A stretch of DNA of 64,000 nucleotides from Flavobacterium marginilacus. GTDB taxonomy: Bacteria; Bacteroidota; Bacteroidia; Flavobacteriales; Flavobacteriaceae. Below the pieces are notes generated by a model that had not been told where the DNA came from, searched no databases, and worked only from the letters and a program-made list of their open reading frames with translations. Made by a program: the position numbers and the translations under genes. Of the stretch, positions 26,147 through 35,691 are shown piece after piece. How positions within the stretch are numbered: position 1 is the first letter of the stretch; each line of letters begins with the position of its first letter. The stretch lies in contig NZ_CP113975.1 of NCBI RefSeq assembly GCF_026870155.1, positions 186,001 to 250,000 of the forward strand. The letters are read 5' to 3'.

Positions 26147-26257
26147 TTCACAAAGTCTCACAAAGAACACTCAGAGAAACACAAAGAATTAATGTGAATA
26201 TTTTAAAGAAGCCTTTCTTTGAGAATCTTCATTTTTCTTTGTGTGTCTCTGTGAAAT
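26147..26257. repeat. Long palindrome built of CACAAAG motifs
   Basis: TTTCACAAAGTCTCACAAAG at the left end and CTTTGTGTGTCTCTGTGAAA at the right end are inverted repeats at about 20 of 24 positions, with an AT-rich middle. It is of the same style as 138-223 and fills most of the 335-bp gap before 26355. Confidence 0.7.
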
Positions 26258-26354
26258 AATTTCATCATAAGAAATTTTGAAATTAATTCACATGCTGTTT
26301 TGTAACATTATAAATTCATTCCCGACTCATTCATAAAATCAAAACACAGAAATC

Positions 26355-27158
26355 ATGCAAGCACACGAAATAGATTATCAAATATTTGGGGAAGAAATGC
26401 AGTATGTCGAAATAGAACTGGATCCGCAGGAAATAGTAATTGCCGAAGCGGGAAGTTTTATGATGATGGAAAACAACATACAAATGGAAACCATATTTGG
26501 CGATGGTTCACAACAGCAGGGTTCGGGTTTGTTTGGCAAGCTTTTAAACGCAGGAAAGAGAGTCCTTACTGGCGAAAGCTTGTTCATGACGGCATTCCTA
26601 AACCAAGGCTACACTAAAAGCAAAGTTTCATTTGCCTCGCCATATCCCGGAAAAATCCTTCCTATTGATTTAACGCAGTTTCAAGGGAAATTTATTTGTC
26701 AAAAAAGCTCTTTCCTTTGCGCTGCCAAAGGTGTTTCTGTCGGAATAGAATTCTCTCAAAAACTAGGACGTGGTCTTTTTGGCGGGGAAGGTTTTATCAT
26801 GCAAAAGATAGAAGGAGACGGAATGGCATTCGTACATTCGGGAGGAACAATGGCCAAAAAAGAATTAGCTCATGGTGAAGTCCTAAAAGTCGATACGGGC
26901 TGTATCATTGGTTTTACCAAAGATGTTGATTATGATATCGAATTTATAGGTGGCATCAAGAATTCGATTTTTGGAGGCGAAGGCTTGTTTTATGCAACTT
27001 TAAAAGGACCAGGAACGGTTTACATACAATCATTGCCTTTCTCCAGATTGGCGGATCGTATTATTGCTTCAGCACCAAGAGCAGGCGGAAACAGTCGTGA
27101 TGAAGGAAGTTTACTTGGCGGATTGGGGAATTTATTGGATGGTGATAATAGGTTTTAA
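26355..27158 (+). CDS. TIGR00266/AIM24 family protein
   Basis: The 267-residue protein is beta-rich and glycine-rich, with the family pattern QYVEIELDPQEIVIAEAGSFMMME near residue 20, GQGSGLFG-like QQQGSGLFGKLLNAGKRVLTGES, FLCAAKGVSVG, GLFGGEGFIMQKIEGDG and a C-terminal GPGTVYIQSLPFSRLADRI. AIM24-like proteins form double beta-sandwich trimers; the bacterial function is unknown. No signal peptide or membrane helix is visible. It stands alone between a palindromic repeat and a terminator. Confidence 0.9.
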   Translation: MQAHEIDYQIFGEEMQYVEIELDPQEIVIAEAGSFMMMENNIQMETIFGDGSQQQGSGLFGKLLNAGKRVLTGESLFMTAFLNQGYTKSKVSFASPYPGKILPIDLTQFQGKFICQKSSFLCAAKGVSVGIEFSQKLGRGLFGGEGFIMQKIEGDGMAFVHSGGTMAKKELAHGEVLKVDTGCIIGFTKDVDYDIEFIGGIKNSIFGGEGLFYATLKGPGTVYIQSLPFSRLADRIIASAPRAGGNSRDEGSLLGGLGNLLDGDNRF

Positions 27159-27178
27159 AATAAATTAAATTTAAAAAT

Positions 27179-27213
27179 AATTACGGCTTACTTATTGGTG
27201 AGCCGTAATTATT
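27179..27213 (+). terminator. Terminator of the AIM24-like gene
   Basis: AATTACGGCT and AGCCGTAATT form a 10-bp stem, followed by ATTTTAT. Confidence 0.7.
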
Positions 27214-27258
27214 TTATAAAATGCTATACGCAAAATCGTATTTTGGATTATAAAGAAT

Positions 27259-27266
27259 TAATTTTG
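27259..27266 (+). promoter_or_regulatory. -7 promoter box TAATTTTG
   Basis: This TAnnTTTG match lies 32 nt before the TTG start of the hydrolase at 27299. Confidence 0.6.
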
Positions 27267-27298
27267 CAATTGAAATATTCAACATAATTCTCATTCCA

Positions 27299-28081
27299 TT
27301 GGAAACGCTTCTCTACAAAAACACACAAATATCCTATACTGATAACGGAAAAGGCACTGCAGTAGTCATGCTTCATGGATTTTTGGAAAATAAAACGATG
27401 TGGGATGTTTATGTTTCCGAATTAAGTAAAAAAAACCGAATCATAACCATCGATTTATTAGGTCACGGAGAAACCGAAAGTTTGGGCTACATCCAAACCA
27501 TGGAAGAAAATGCCGATGTGGTTCATGCCGTTTTATCCAAATTAAAAATTCGAAAAGCAATTCTTGTAGGACATTCGATGGGTGGCTATGTTTCTTTGGC
27601 TTTCGCCGAATTGTATCCGGAGAAAATGAAAGGATTGGTGTTGCTCAATTCCACTTCCAAAGAAGACAGCTCCGAAAGAAAGAAAAACAGAGACCGTGCC
27701 ATCAAAGCGGTCAAAAAAGATTACGAAACTTTCATCAGGCTTTCCATCGCTAATTTATTCAGTGAAGACAATAGAGAAAAACTAATCAAAAAAATCGAAG
27801 AAGTAAAAATTCAGGCTTTAAAAACACCTTTACAAGGAATAGTAGCGTCTCTAGAAGGAATGAAAATCCGTAAAGACAGGGAATTTCTGCTGCATACAAC
27901 CACTTATCCAAAATTATTGATTTTAGGAAAAAAAGATCCTGTTCTCAATTATGAAGAAAATCTCGAGCAAATAAAAGGTACCCATATCGAATTGGTGACT
28001 TTTGGTGATGGTCACATGAGTTCGATAGAAAACCGAGAAGAATTACTTGCAGTTTTAAGTTCTTTTATCAAAACAATCTAA
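27299..28081 (+). CDS. Alpha/beta hydrolase
   Basis: The 260-residue alpha/beta-hydrolase starts at TTG; no ATG is available before the conserved core, and the product METLLYKNTQISYTDNGKG aligns well with family starts. The nucleophile elbow is GHSMGGY, the oxyanion HG motif is VVMLHGFLEN, the acid is probably Asp in LILGKKDPV and the His is in FGDGHMSSIEN. The sequence resembles small esterases or MenH/BioH-like hydrolases, but substrate is unknown. Its stop abuts the convergent, broken ABC gene (4-bp overlap with its stop). Confidence 0.88.
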   Translation: METLLYKNTQISYTDNGKGTAVVMLHGFLENKTMWDVYVSELSKKNRIITIDLLGHGETESLGYIQTMEENADVVHAVLSKLKIRKAILVGHSMGGYVSLAFAELYPEKMKGLVLLNSTSKEDSSERKKNRDRAIKAVKKDYETFIRLSIANLFSEDNREKLIKKIEEVKIQALKTPLQGIVASLEGMKIRKDREFLLHTTTYPKLLILGKKDPVLNYEENLEQIKGTHIELVTFGDGHMSSIENREELLAVLSSFIKTI

Positions 28082-28606
28082 AGCATTCCTTTTTTTAGAT
28101 ATCCTTTTTCAATCAATTCTTCTTTGCAAAGCAAATGGTGTGCTTTGGCTTCTTTGAGCAAAATCAATCTGTTTGACACTTTGATTACATTTTCATAATT
28201 ATGATCGGAAATGATTATCCCTTTTATTTTTGAATTCTCCATTATCAATTCATTTACCTTTTCGACCATTAAAGGTGATAGCCCATTATAAGGTTCATCG
28301 AGCAGAATAAATTTTGAAGAATTATTGAGAATAATTTTAATTTCTAAATACCGTAATTCACCACCAGATAAATGGGCGATTTTCTTCTCTACCATCGTAT
28401 TAATCAATTGATCAGTATAAAACTCAGAAATCCTATCTTTGGTAACGGACAGTTCTATTGCTTTTTTTACTGAAAATACTTTAGGAATATAATTGTCCTG
28501 TGGCAAATAACTAATCTCGTTAAACAAATCCTTGGTCTTAGTTTTTACACTGCCATCAATTCTAACAAATTTAAAATCGGCAGATTCAATTCCGAAAATA
28601 ATTTTT

Positions 28607-29620
28607 AACCTGAACTCGATTAATAATTTTGGTTGAAAATTTTGTAGAAAAAGGTAAAATTTAGTATATTTAAATTTCTGACAATTAAATATTTAACTAA
28701 ACTCTACCTTATGATTTGTTTTGATAAAATTACAGATATTTTTTCTATTGTTGATGAATTTTGCAAAGATTTTGATAAAACCACACAGTCTTTTCTGCTA
28801 GGAAAACCTTCCAAACGTCCTTCGATTATGTCAAAATCAGAAGTAATTACAATTTATTTACTTTTTCATTTGAGTGGTTTTCGCTGTTTCAAGCATTATT
28901 ACATTTTTTATGTCCAAAAGCATATGCAAAATGAATTTCCTAATACAGTTTCTTATAATCGCTTTTTAGAACTAATGCAAAGTGTTCTTTTGCCAATGAC
29001 AATTTTTGCCAAAACCTGTTGCTTAGGCAATTGCACAGGCATTTCGTTTGTAGACTCAACACCAATTAGAGTTTGTAAAAACAAACGAATCAGTAGAAAC
29101 AAAGTTTTTAAAGGTATTGCCACTACAGGGAAATCTACAATGGGCTGGTTTCATGGGTTTAAACTCCACATCATCATTAATGACAAAGGAGAATTGTTAA
29201 GTTTTGCTGTAACTCAAGCCAACGTAGATGATAGAGAGCCACTGAAAAATGAGGGCTTTTTGAATGCTATTTTCGGAAAACTATTTGGTGATAAAGGATA
29301 TATAAGCGAGAAACTCTCTCAATTATTATTTGTTGATGGAATCCAATTAATTACAAGTATTCGAAATAATATGAAAAATAGTTTGATGGAAATGAGTGAT
29401 AAAATTTTACTCCGTAAACGTTCAATAATAGAAACGGTTAACGATGAACTTAAAAATATTTGCCAAGTTGAACATTCTAGACATCGTTCATTTACCAACT
29501 TTTTGTCAAATCTTATCGCTGGAATAATTGCTTATAATTTTCTGCCTAAAAAACCTTCTTTGAAATACGAAACGATTAAAACTAACCAATTGGCTGTATT
29601 TTATTAATCGAGTTCAGGTT
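28607..29620 (+). mobile_element. IS982-family insertion sequence, 1014 bp
   Basis: The element is bounded by perfect 20-bp inverted repeats, AACCTGAACTCGATTAATAA at 28607-28626 and its complement at 29601-29620. TTT flanks both sides (28604-28606 and 29621-29623), consistent with a 3-bp target duplication. It contains one intact transposase gene. The perfect ends and repairable target gene indicate a recent insertion. Confidence 0.93.
28711..29607 (+). CDS. IS982-family transposase
   Basis: The 298-residue protein fills the IS. A DDE triad is visible: Asp in GISFVDSTPIRVCKN, Asp in KLFGDKGYIS and Glu in KRSIIETVNDELK. The segments TMGWFHGFKLHIIINDKGE and CQVEHSRHRSFTNF are characteristic of IS982. 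It catalyses cut-and-paste movement by acting on the 20-bp ends. The reading frame is intact and the stop lies within the right inverted repeat region, so the copy may be active. Confidence 0.95.
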   Translation: MICFDKITDIFSIVDEFCKDFDKTTQSFLLGKPSKRPSIMSKSEVITIYLLFHLSGFRCFKHYYIFYVQKHMQNEFPNTVSYNRFLELMQSVLLPMTIFAKTCCLGNCTGISFVDSTPIRVCKNKRISRNKVFKGIATTGKSTMGWFHGFKLHIIINDKGELLSFAVTQANVDDREPLKNEGFLNAIFGKLFGDKGYISEKLSQLLFVDGIQLITSIRNNMKNSLMEMSDKILLRKRSIIETVNDELKNICQVEHSRHRSFTNFLSNLIAGIIAYNFLPKKPSLKYETIKTNQLAVFY

Positions 29621-29762
29621 TTTAGCAAAGTTGATTTGCCTGAGCCATTTCTGCCCAAAAGGCCAATGATATCACTTGTCCCGCATTTCAAATAAACATC
29701 TGACAATATGTTTTTATTCTCAAAAGTTTTCTGAACACTGTCTATCTCCAATAAATGCTTTT

Positions 29763-30059
29763 TCAAAACAATAGCTTTATTAGATTAAAAACACACACAG
29801 AAATCAATAAAAAGACAAACGTAATACACCATGATGAAACCCAAAGCTGTATTCTGGAAATTTGATTGTTAAAATAAAACACGTATTCATTTTTAGAATA
29901 TACTTCTTTAAAAAGCAGACTTAAAACAAAACCAAAACTGAGAATTGAATAATTAAAAGCGATAGATCCTCCAAAAAGAAAAACAAAAAAACTAGCCACA
30001 AGATTAATTGAAATTGTGCTTTTGAAAAACTCAAATAAGTTGAACCATTTCTTACTCAT
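29763..30059 (-). CDS. Small membrane protein next to the broken ABC ATPase
   Basis: The 98-residue protein has three probable transmembrane helices (residues about 15-38, 38-50 and 72-96, the last ending VFNLIKLLF). No family is recognised. Its TGA overlaps the TTG start of the ABC ATPase (TTGA), so the two were translated as a unit and this is probably the membrane partner or an accessory of that transporter. It starts 3 nt after the AddB-like gene's stop region on the same strand. With the ATPase destroyed, its function is likely lost. Confidence 0.65.
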   Translation of the reverse strand: MSKKWFNLFEFFKSTISINLVASFFVFLFGGSIAFNYSILSFGFVLSLLFKEVYSKNEYVFYFNNQISRIQLWVSSWCITFVFLLISVCVFNLIKLLF

Positions 30060-30062
30060 TTT

Positions 30063-32825
30063 TTATACAATTTTCTCCTCAAAAGGAATCGTCTGATCCA
30101 ATATTTCACTCAATAACGAAACAATCTGCTCCAAATAATTCGATTGAATTTCACTGTTGATAATAGCAGTGCTTTCTTTTTCTTCTTTAATATTAAAAGG
30201 CAGAAAACCAGATTTTAAATTTTTAAAAGAGACAATTCCGGCTTCTATTGGTTTCCCATTAGCATTTGCTTCATACATGTAAGCGTAAGCCAAAACTTGG
30301 ATAATTTTATCGTTTTTAATATCATCTGCCAATCCTTTCCAAGATTTAAGGGTAACATTCGTTTTTTCAACTTTACCGGTTTTGTAATCAATGATTCTGA
30401 TGTTTCCGTTGCGTTCTTCAATTCTGTCCACATTCCCTTTTATCAAAACCGGAAATGGCAAACTTGGGTGTTCTAACTTCCTTTCAAAAGTCTTTTCAAG
30501 CTCGAGAATTTTTATGGCATCTCCACTTTTAATGCTTTCCAATTCCATTTTCAGGAAATTGAAGACATTGCGTTTTGCCACTTCAAAAGCCAATAAATTT
30601 CGCCCCTTTTTTATTTCACCTTCTTTGTAAACCAATTTGAATTGAATCAAAACTTCGGAATCAATTTTCTCGATACAATTTTTAATATCGATTTCCGAAA
30701 TAAATTTGCCAATAAAAGGTTCATACAAAACACGCAAAGTCTCGTGAATAATTGTCCCCAAAGTATTCAGCGCAATATTTTCCTCTACCTCTTCGACTTC
30801 ACTGATCCGTAATATCTTTTGAAAATAAAACTGAATAGGATTACGTATATAACTCGTCAACGCTGAAGGCGAAAATCCTTTTTCGGCAATTTCCTTCAAA
30901 CGCATCATTACTTTTTCAGACTTTGGAATCACCATTGGCGAATACGCTGTTTCTGGTAAAACTGCATTGTAGATTTCGTGAGACAAATTGTGTTTTGGCT
31001 GTTTTTCAACTTCCAATTGGGTAATGAAACGGCTTTTTTCTCCTGCATCAAGTCCATCACTTTCCGTATTATAAAGCAAATAAATGTTTTTAGCTCGTTG
31101 TAACAAATGATAAAAGTGATAGGTGTAAATGGCATCTTTCTCTTTAAAAGTAGGCAAGCCCAACTCTCGCTTTACATCATAAGGAATGAATGAATTTTGC
31201 GATTTACCCGCTGGAAATTTCCCTTCATTCATCGAAGTTATAATCACGGTTTCAAAATCCAAAACCCTGCTTTCAAGCACACCCATAATCTGTAATCCAT
31301 TTAAAGGTTCTCCCTCAAAAGAGACTTCTGCTAAATCAATTATTTGTTTATAAATTGCATAAAGTGTCTCGATTGAATCAATTACATTGTATTTGGAAAA
31401 GTAATTAATAAGTTTGTTAATCACTTTAAAAATAGCATACACAAAAGTTTTGGCTATTTTTTCCTCTTCATTTTCATTATTTAAATTATTCTTAACCTTT
31501 AACAGCAAACTAGAAATAATTTCAAGAACGGCAATTGAACCGTTCTCCCATTTTTGAAATAAAAGCAAAAATAAATCATTAGCATTATTGTTTAAGTCCA
31601 ATAATTTGTGATGGCTGATAAACGTATAGTTATTTGAATTGATAATTCCAACTAATGCTTTTGTATTTGCATAAGGCTCGATCAAGGGATGGGTTAACAC
31701 ATCCAAAACATCCTTATAATAAAAAACATAACTGCTGTTTGTTCTGGACAGTGCATTGGTATGCATTTTGAACAACTTGGCAATTAAAATTTGTGCAGGA
31801 TTATTTTTACCGGAATAACCCATAGTAATGTTTAACGCATTAACTGTAGTAGGTAATGAATATAACAGCGGAATTAACAAATTCTCCTCACCCAAAACAA
31901 TGGCCACGTTATCTAGAGACTCCCTTGGATTATCTTTATTGATGCTTTCTATAATACTTCCAGCTATTTTGGCTTGACCAATTGTTTTTGGAGTACCGAT
32001 AACTTGAATATTTTTAGTATTCGAAAAATCATCAGCTATCCATTCAAAAGGGTTTGACTTATAATGTTTCCAGCTTTCTTTAAAACGGCGGACAAATAAA
32101 CCAGCATCATGATAAGGATCATTGAGAAATGTTTGATCAGCATCCCAATAAATTTTTGCCTGATCTGAAGCGATAAGATGCTGAATAATTTTTTCTTCAG
32201 AAGCATTCAAAGCGTTAAATCCAGCAAAAATAAATTGTTTGCCCGTTATCGATTTTGAAAAATTATTACTATTTTTAATTGCCTCCCTATATATTAACCC
32301 TTGATAACCAATGCCTTTTTCCAGTAAATGATCATAGAGAGAATTATAATATTTAGGCAATAGTTTCCAGAAATCAATGTAATTTTCCAATAATTGGGTC
32401 TTGTTTTCAACTTCAATACCCCATTTCTTGATGTCCTCAATATCTTTTAAATAAGAAAGAACGTGATCTGGATCTAACAAATAGCGATCTATTTCATTAA
32501 AATCTTGCAGTAAAGTTTTTGCCCAATTGGCAAAAAGCTCAAAAGACTGTTGGTTTTTTTCTGTAATAGACAAATAGACTGCATAAAATTCAAATAACAA
32601 TTCTATGGGATCAATTGCTCTTATTCCGGAAATATCTTGTACAAAATCCTCAATACTTATAATTTCAGGTGAAAATATATTCTCTTCTGTTTGATTTTTT
32701 AATGCTTCTACAAGAAATATTTTTGCTCGTTTATTAGGTAAAACTATAACTGTTTCAGTTAGCTTATCATTATAATCTTGTAGTATTACCGTTGCTATTT
32801 TGTCTAAAAAAGAAGTATTTGTCAT
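30063..32825 (-). CDS. AddB-like PD-(D/E)XK nuclease family protein
   Basis: I start at the ATG at 32825 (MTNTSFLDKIATVIL); the longer ORF start at 32852 lies in the preceding terminator. The 920-residue protein has an N-terminal helicase-like region without Walker A (VIVLPNKRAKIFLVEAL), FAGFNALNASEEKII, a domain with GLQIMGVLESRVLDFE and ITSMNEGKFP, and a C-terminal RecB-like nuclease with Asp/Lys in NIRIIDYKTGKVEK. This is AddB architecture. The SPSALTSYIRNPIQFYF motif has Asn where related proteins have Cys, and only one Cys occurs in the whole protein, so the AddB Fe-S cluster is absent. The AddA-like partner is at 35692-38865. Confidence 0.85.
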   Translation of the reverse strand: MTNTSFLDKIATVILQDYNDKLTETVIVLPNKRAKIFLVEALKNQTEENIFSPEIISIEDFVQDISGIRAIDPIELLFEFYAVYLSITEKNQQSFELFANWAKTLLQDFNEIDRYLLDPDHVLSYLKDIEDIKKWGIEVENKTQLLENYIDFWKLLPKYYNSLYDHLLEKGIGYQGLIYREAIKNSNNFSKSITGKQFIFAGFNALNASEEKIIQHLIASDQAKIYWDADQTFLNDPYHDAGLFVRRFKESWKHYKSNPFEWIADDFSNTKNIQVIGTPKTIGQAKIAGSIIESINKDNPRESLDNVAIVLGEENLLIPLLYSLPTTVNALNITMGYSGKNNPAQILIAKLFKMHTNALSRTNSSYVFYYKDVLDVLTHPLIEPYANTKALVGIINSNNYTFISHHKLLDLNNNANDLFLLLFQKWENGSIAVLEIISSLLLKVKNNLNNENEEEKIAKTFVYAIFKVINKLINYFSKYNVIDSIETLYAIYKQIIDLAEVSFEGEPLNGLQIMGVLESRVLDFETVIITSMNEGKFPAGKSQNSFIPYDVKRELGLPTFKEKDAIYTYHFYHLLQRAKNIYLLYNTESDGLDAGEKSRFITQLEVEKQPKHNLSHEIYNAVLPETAYSPMVIPKSEKVMMRLKEIAEKGFSPSALTSYIRNPIQFYFQKILRISEVEEVEENIALNTLGTIIHETLRVLYEPFIGKFISEIDIKNCIEKIDSEVLIQFKLVYKEGEIKKGRNLLAFEVAKRNVFNFLKMELESIKSGDAIKILELEKTFERKLEHPSLPFPVLIKGNVDRIEERNGNIRIIDYKTGKVEKTNVTLKSWKGLADDIKNDKIIQVLAYAYMYEANANGKPIEAGIVSFKNLKSGFLPFNIKEEKESTAIINSEIQSNYLEQIVSLLSEILDQTIPFEEKIV

Positions 32826-32835
32826 TTTATAAATA

Positions 32836-32871
32836 TAAAAAAAGCCATTCAATTAAGAATGGCTTTTTAAA
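32836..32871 (-). terminator. Terminator of the OmpA gene
   Basis: On the minus strand AAAGCCATTCTTA...GAATGGCTTT is followed by a T-run. It separates the OmpA gene from the AddB-like gene. Confidence 0.88.
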
Positions 32872-32888
32872 ATTATTTAGATAATTGA

Positions 32889-34316
32889 TTACAATTTACC
32901 TTCGGATATTGTACCAATGTGTCTAATTTCAGTTCTTCTGTTTAATGCTTTACCTTCTTTAGTTTTGTTGTCAGCAACTGGCTTAGTAGATCCAAAACCA
33001 GCTGAAGTTAAGTTAGCAGGATTAACACCTTTTTCGATTAACTTATCCATAACAACTTTTGCTCTGTCTTCAGAAAGTTTTTGGTTCACTTTAGCGCTAC
33101 CAGTGTTATCTGTGTGACCTTCGATAGCGAATTTAGCATTTGGATAGTTTTTAAGGATTTCTTTAATCGCTTCTAATCTACCATCTGTTGCTCCTTTATC
33201 AGCTGTTTCAAGAACTGCTTTACCAGTTACAAAATACACAGCTCTAGCTTGAACTTTTAGTTCTTGCAATACTTGCTCAGTTACTTCTGGACATCCTTTA
33301 TTACTTGCAGGACCAGATACTGTAGGACAAGCATCTTCTTTGTCAATTACACCGTCTTTATCAGAATCTAATTCAGGACATCCTCCATTTGAAACTGGAC
33401 CAGCTACAGTAGGACATTTGTCTGAAGCATCAGTAACACCGTCACCGTCAGTATCAGGACAACCTTGGAATTGTTTCAAACCAGCAACTGAAGGACAAGC
33501 GTCATCAGGATCTGCTACACCGTCACCATCTGTATCAGCACAACCTTGGAATTCTGCTGTACCTGCAGTCGTAGGGCATTTATCTTTAGAATCTTCGATA
33601 CCATCAGCATCAGTATCTGGACAACCGTTAAATTGTTTTAAACCAGCAACTTCTGGGCAAGCATCATCTTTATCATAGATTCCGTCACCGTCAGTATCTT
33701 TAGCGCCAAACTTGAAAGTAAGACCTGCAGAATATTGAGAATAAGATGGAGAGTCCGGTGTTTTTCCGTCAGCATACGTTCTGTCTCCGAAAGATGTTTT
33801 ATATGTACCTAGCAATGAAAGACCAACATTCTCAGTAAACCAAATATTTAATCCAATTCCTGGATTAACTGTACCGTAGCTCTCATCTCCTAAGAAAGTA
33901 TATCCAGCTCCAACACTTAATGTAGGCTCTAATACTTTAGACTTAATCAACTCCATAAAGCTATATGTAACTGTTGCATCAATACCATAGTACATCAAAT
34001 CACCAGGATTTACAACAACATTGGGAGCAGTTACAAATTTATCAATCTTATTGATTGAACCTGTAAGCCCTACAATAAAATTACTCCCCACATATCTAGA
34101 AACGTTTATGTAAGAAACAGAAGGAAGGATATTCCAGTTATCACTTACATTAAATGGCTGATCAAAATGACTCTTAAAGCCATCACCAGCACTAGATCTG
34201 TAGTCAACCGCATTTACTCCAAAACCGATTGCCCATCTATTGTTACTGTCCTGTGCCTGAGAGCTTAACCCCATCACCATCGTTACAGCAACTAAAAGTT
34301 TGTTAAGATGTTTCAT
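32889..34316 (-). CDS. OmpA family outer membrane protein with TSP3 repeats
   Basis: The 475-residue protein has a signal peptide (MKHLNKLLVAVTMVMGLSSQAQ), a beta-barrel of about 200 residues ending SAGLTFKFGAKD, five to six thrombospondin type 3 calcium-binding repeats (DTDGDGVxDxxDxCP, each with KQFxGCPD or similar) and a C-terminal OmpA domain that binds peptidoglycan (FAIEGHTDNTGSAKVNQ, SEDRAKVV, GFGSTKPVADN). It anchors the outer membrane to the wall. The repeats are nearly identical at DNA level in places. A promoter box lies at 34353-34360. Confidence 0.95.
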   Translation of the reverse strand: MKHLNKLLVAVTMVMGLSSQAQDSNNRWAIGFGVNAVDYRSSAGDGFKSHFDQPFNVSDNWNILPSVSYINVSRYVGSNFIVGLTGSINKIDKFVTAPNVVVNPGDLMYYGIDATVTYSFMELIKSKVLEPTLSVGAGYTFLGDESYGTVNPGIGLNIWFTENVGLSLLGTYKTSFGDRTYADGKTPDSPSYSQYSAGLTFKFGAKDTDGDGIYDKDDACPEVAGLKQFNGCPDTDADGIEDSKDKCPTTAGTAEFQGCADTDGDGVADPDDACPSVAGLKQFQGCPDTDGDGVTDASDKCPTVAGPVSNGGCPELDSDKDGVIDKEDACPTVSGPASNKGCPEVTEQVLQELKVQARAVYFVTGKAVLETADKGATDGRLEAIKEILKNYPNAKFAIEGHTDNTGSAKVNQKLSEDRAKVVMDKLIEKGVNPANLTSAGFGSTKPVADNKTKEGKALNRRTEIRHIGTISEGKL

Positions 34317-34352
34317 ACTTTGTTATTTTAATTACAATTAGTTAATTTCAAA

Positions 34353-34360
34353 CAAAAATA
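34353..34360 (-). promoter_or_regulatory. -7 promoter box TATTTTTG, OmpA
   Basis: On the minus strand TATTTTTG lies 36 nt before the OmpA ATG, with a TTTG-containing segment further upstream. Confidence 0.5.
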
Positions 34361-34427
34361 GCATGATTTTCTGTAATATCAAAATAATTTGTTAAATAAA
34401 ACGCTTCTCAAATTGAAATTTTAACAA

Positions 34428-35621
34428 TTATATTACAGCAAGTCTTTGTCCTACGACTATAAAAGCATCTATTGCTTTATCCAAATGTTCTTTTGTATGT
34501 GCTGCTGATAACTGCACTCGTATTCTCGCTTTCTCTTTAGGAACAACAGGAAAAAAGAATCCAATTACATACACTCCTTCTTTCAGCAGCTCATTAGCCA
34601 TAGTTTGAGCTAATTTTGCATCATATAACATTACTGGCACTATAGCCGAATCTCCTTCTACTATATCAAAACCAGCTTTTTTCATACCCGCTTTAAAGTA
34701 ATTAGTATTCCACTCTAATTGATCTCTTAAAACTGTATTCTCTTCCAATAATTCAAATACTTTTATAGACGCACCAACAATAGCTGGCGCCAATGAATTT
34801 GAGAACAAATACGGCCTGGAACGCTGACGCAGCAACTCAATTATTTCTTTTTTGGCTGTTGTATAACCTCCCATAGCACCTCCCAAAGCTTTTCCCAGTG
34901 TACCAGTAATAATATCAACGCGACCCATCACTCCTTTAGCTTCGAGAGTACCTTTTCCCTTCGCTCCGATGAACCCTGCCGCATGGCATTCATCAACCAT
35001 AACCAAAGCATCATACTTATCAGCCAGATCGCAAATTTTATCCAATGGAGCTACCAATCCGTCCATAGAAAAAACACCATCAGTAACAATTATTTTGAAA
35101 CGGGCTCCTGATTCATTTGCCTTAATTAACTGCTGTTCTAAATCTTCCATGTTGCTGTTCTCATAACGATACCGAGCTGCTTTACACAAACGCACTCCGT
35201 CTATAATAGAAGCATGATTTAAACTATCTGATATAATAGCGTCATTTTCTCCAAACAAAGGCTCAAAAACACCTCCATTTGCATCAAAAGCTGCAGCATA
35301 TAGTATAGTATCTTCTGTTCCATAAAAATCCGCTATCTTTTTTTCTAATGTTTTATGAATATCCTGCGTTCCGCAAATAAAACGAACAGATGACATTCCA
35401 AAACCATGAGTATCCATCGCATCCTTTGCGGCTTGAATCACTTCGGGATGAGAAGAAAGTCCTAAATAATTATTGGCACAAAAATTTAGAACAGTTTCTC
35501 CTGTCGAAATGGTAATTTCTGCTCCTTGTGCAGAAGTTATAATTCTTTCTTTTTTAAAAATTCCGTTTTCTTCAATAGTTTGAAGCTCCGACTGCAAGTG
35601 TTGCTGAATTTTACCGTACAT
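34428..35621 (-). CDS. kbl: Glycine C-acetyltransferase (2-amino-3-ketobutyrate CoA ligase)
   Basis: The 397-residue PLP enzyme of the alpha-oxoamine synthase family cleaves 2-amino-3-ketobutyrate with CoA to glycine and acetyl-CoA in threonine breakdown. Visible: [50 protein letters not shown] with the PLP-contacting Asp/His and the PLP Lys in [17 protein letters not shown]. Length (397) matches E. coli Kbl. No threonine dehydrogenase gene is adjacent. Alternatives in the same family (AONS, serine palmitoyltransferase) fit less well because the whole sequence reads closer to Kbl. Confidence 0.93.
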   Translation of the reverse strand: MYGKIQQHLQSELQTIEENGIFKKERIITSAQGAEITISTGETVLNFCANNYLGLSSHPEVIQAAKDAMDTHGFGMSSVRFICGTQDIHKTLEKKIADFYGTEDTILYAAAFDANGGVFEPLFGENDAIISDSLNHASIIDGVRLCKAARYRYENSNMEDLEQQLIKANESGARFKIIVTDGVFSMDGLVAPLDKICDLADKYDALVMVDECHAAGFIGAKGKGTLEAKGVMGRVDIITGTLGKALGGAMGGYTTAKKEIIELLRQRSRPYLFSNSLAPAIVGASIKVFELLEENTVLRDQLEWNTNYFKAGMKKAGFDIVEGDSAIVPVMLYDAKLAQTMANELLKEGVYVIGFFFPVVPKEKARIRVQLSAAHTKEHLDKAIDAFIVVGQRLAVI

Positions 35622-35691
35622 TTTTATTAATTTTTAAAAATCTAAAGACAAATAAGTCTTAAATTTAATTATTTGATAAATTATTTGTTTT

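Larger units (their letters stand above)
28078..29766 (-). pseudogene. ABC transporter ATP-binding gene split by an IS element
   Basis: Two minus-strand pieces of one ATPase flank the IS at 28607-29620. The N-terminal piece (29621-29766) begins with TTG, reads KKHLLEIDSVQKTF and ends in the Walker A loop GRNGSGKSTLLK. The C-terminal piece (28078-28606) begins KIIFGIESADF and has the Q-loop ISYLPQDN, the signature HLSGGELRYLEIK, Walker B KFILLDEP and the H-loop IIISDHNY. Removing the IS and one copy of a 3-bp AAA duplication restores a single frame of 223 residues. The TTG start overlaps the stop of the upstream membrane-protein gene (TTGA). The 149-residue downstream ORF starting at 28527 lacks Walker A and cannot be a functional ATPase. 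Confidence 0.95.

Noticed and set aside
28078..28527. Intact small ABC ATPase of 149 residues
   Set aside because: It lacks Walker A and is only the C-terminal half of the IS-split gene.
33340..33678. 112-residue Ser/Pro-rich ORF opposite OmpA
   Set aside because: It is the antisense reading of the TSP3 calcium repeats, so the low complexity is an artefact.
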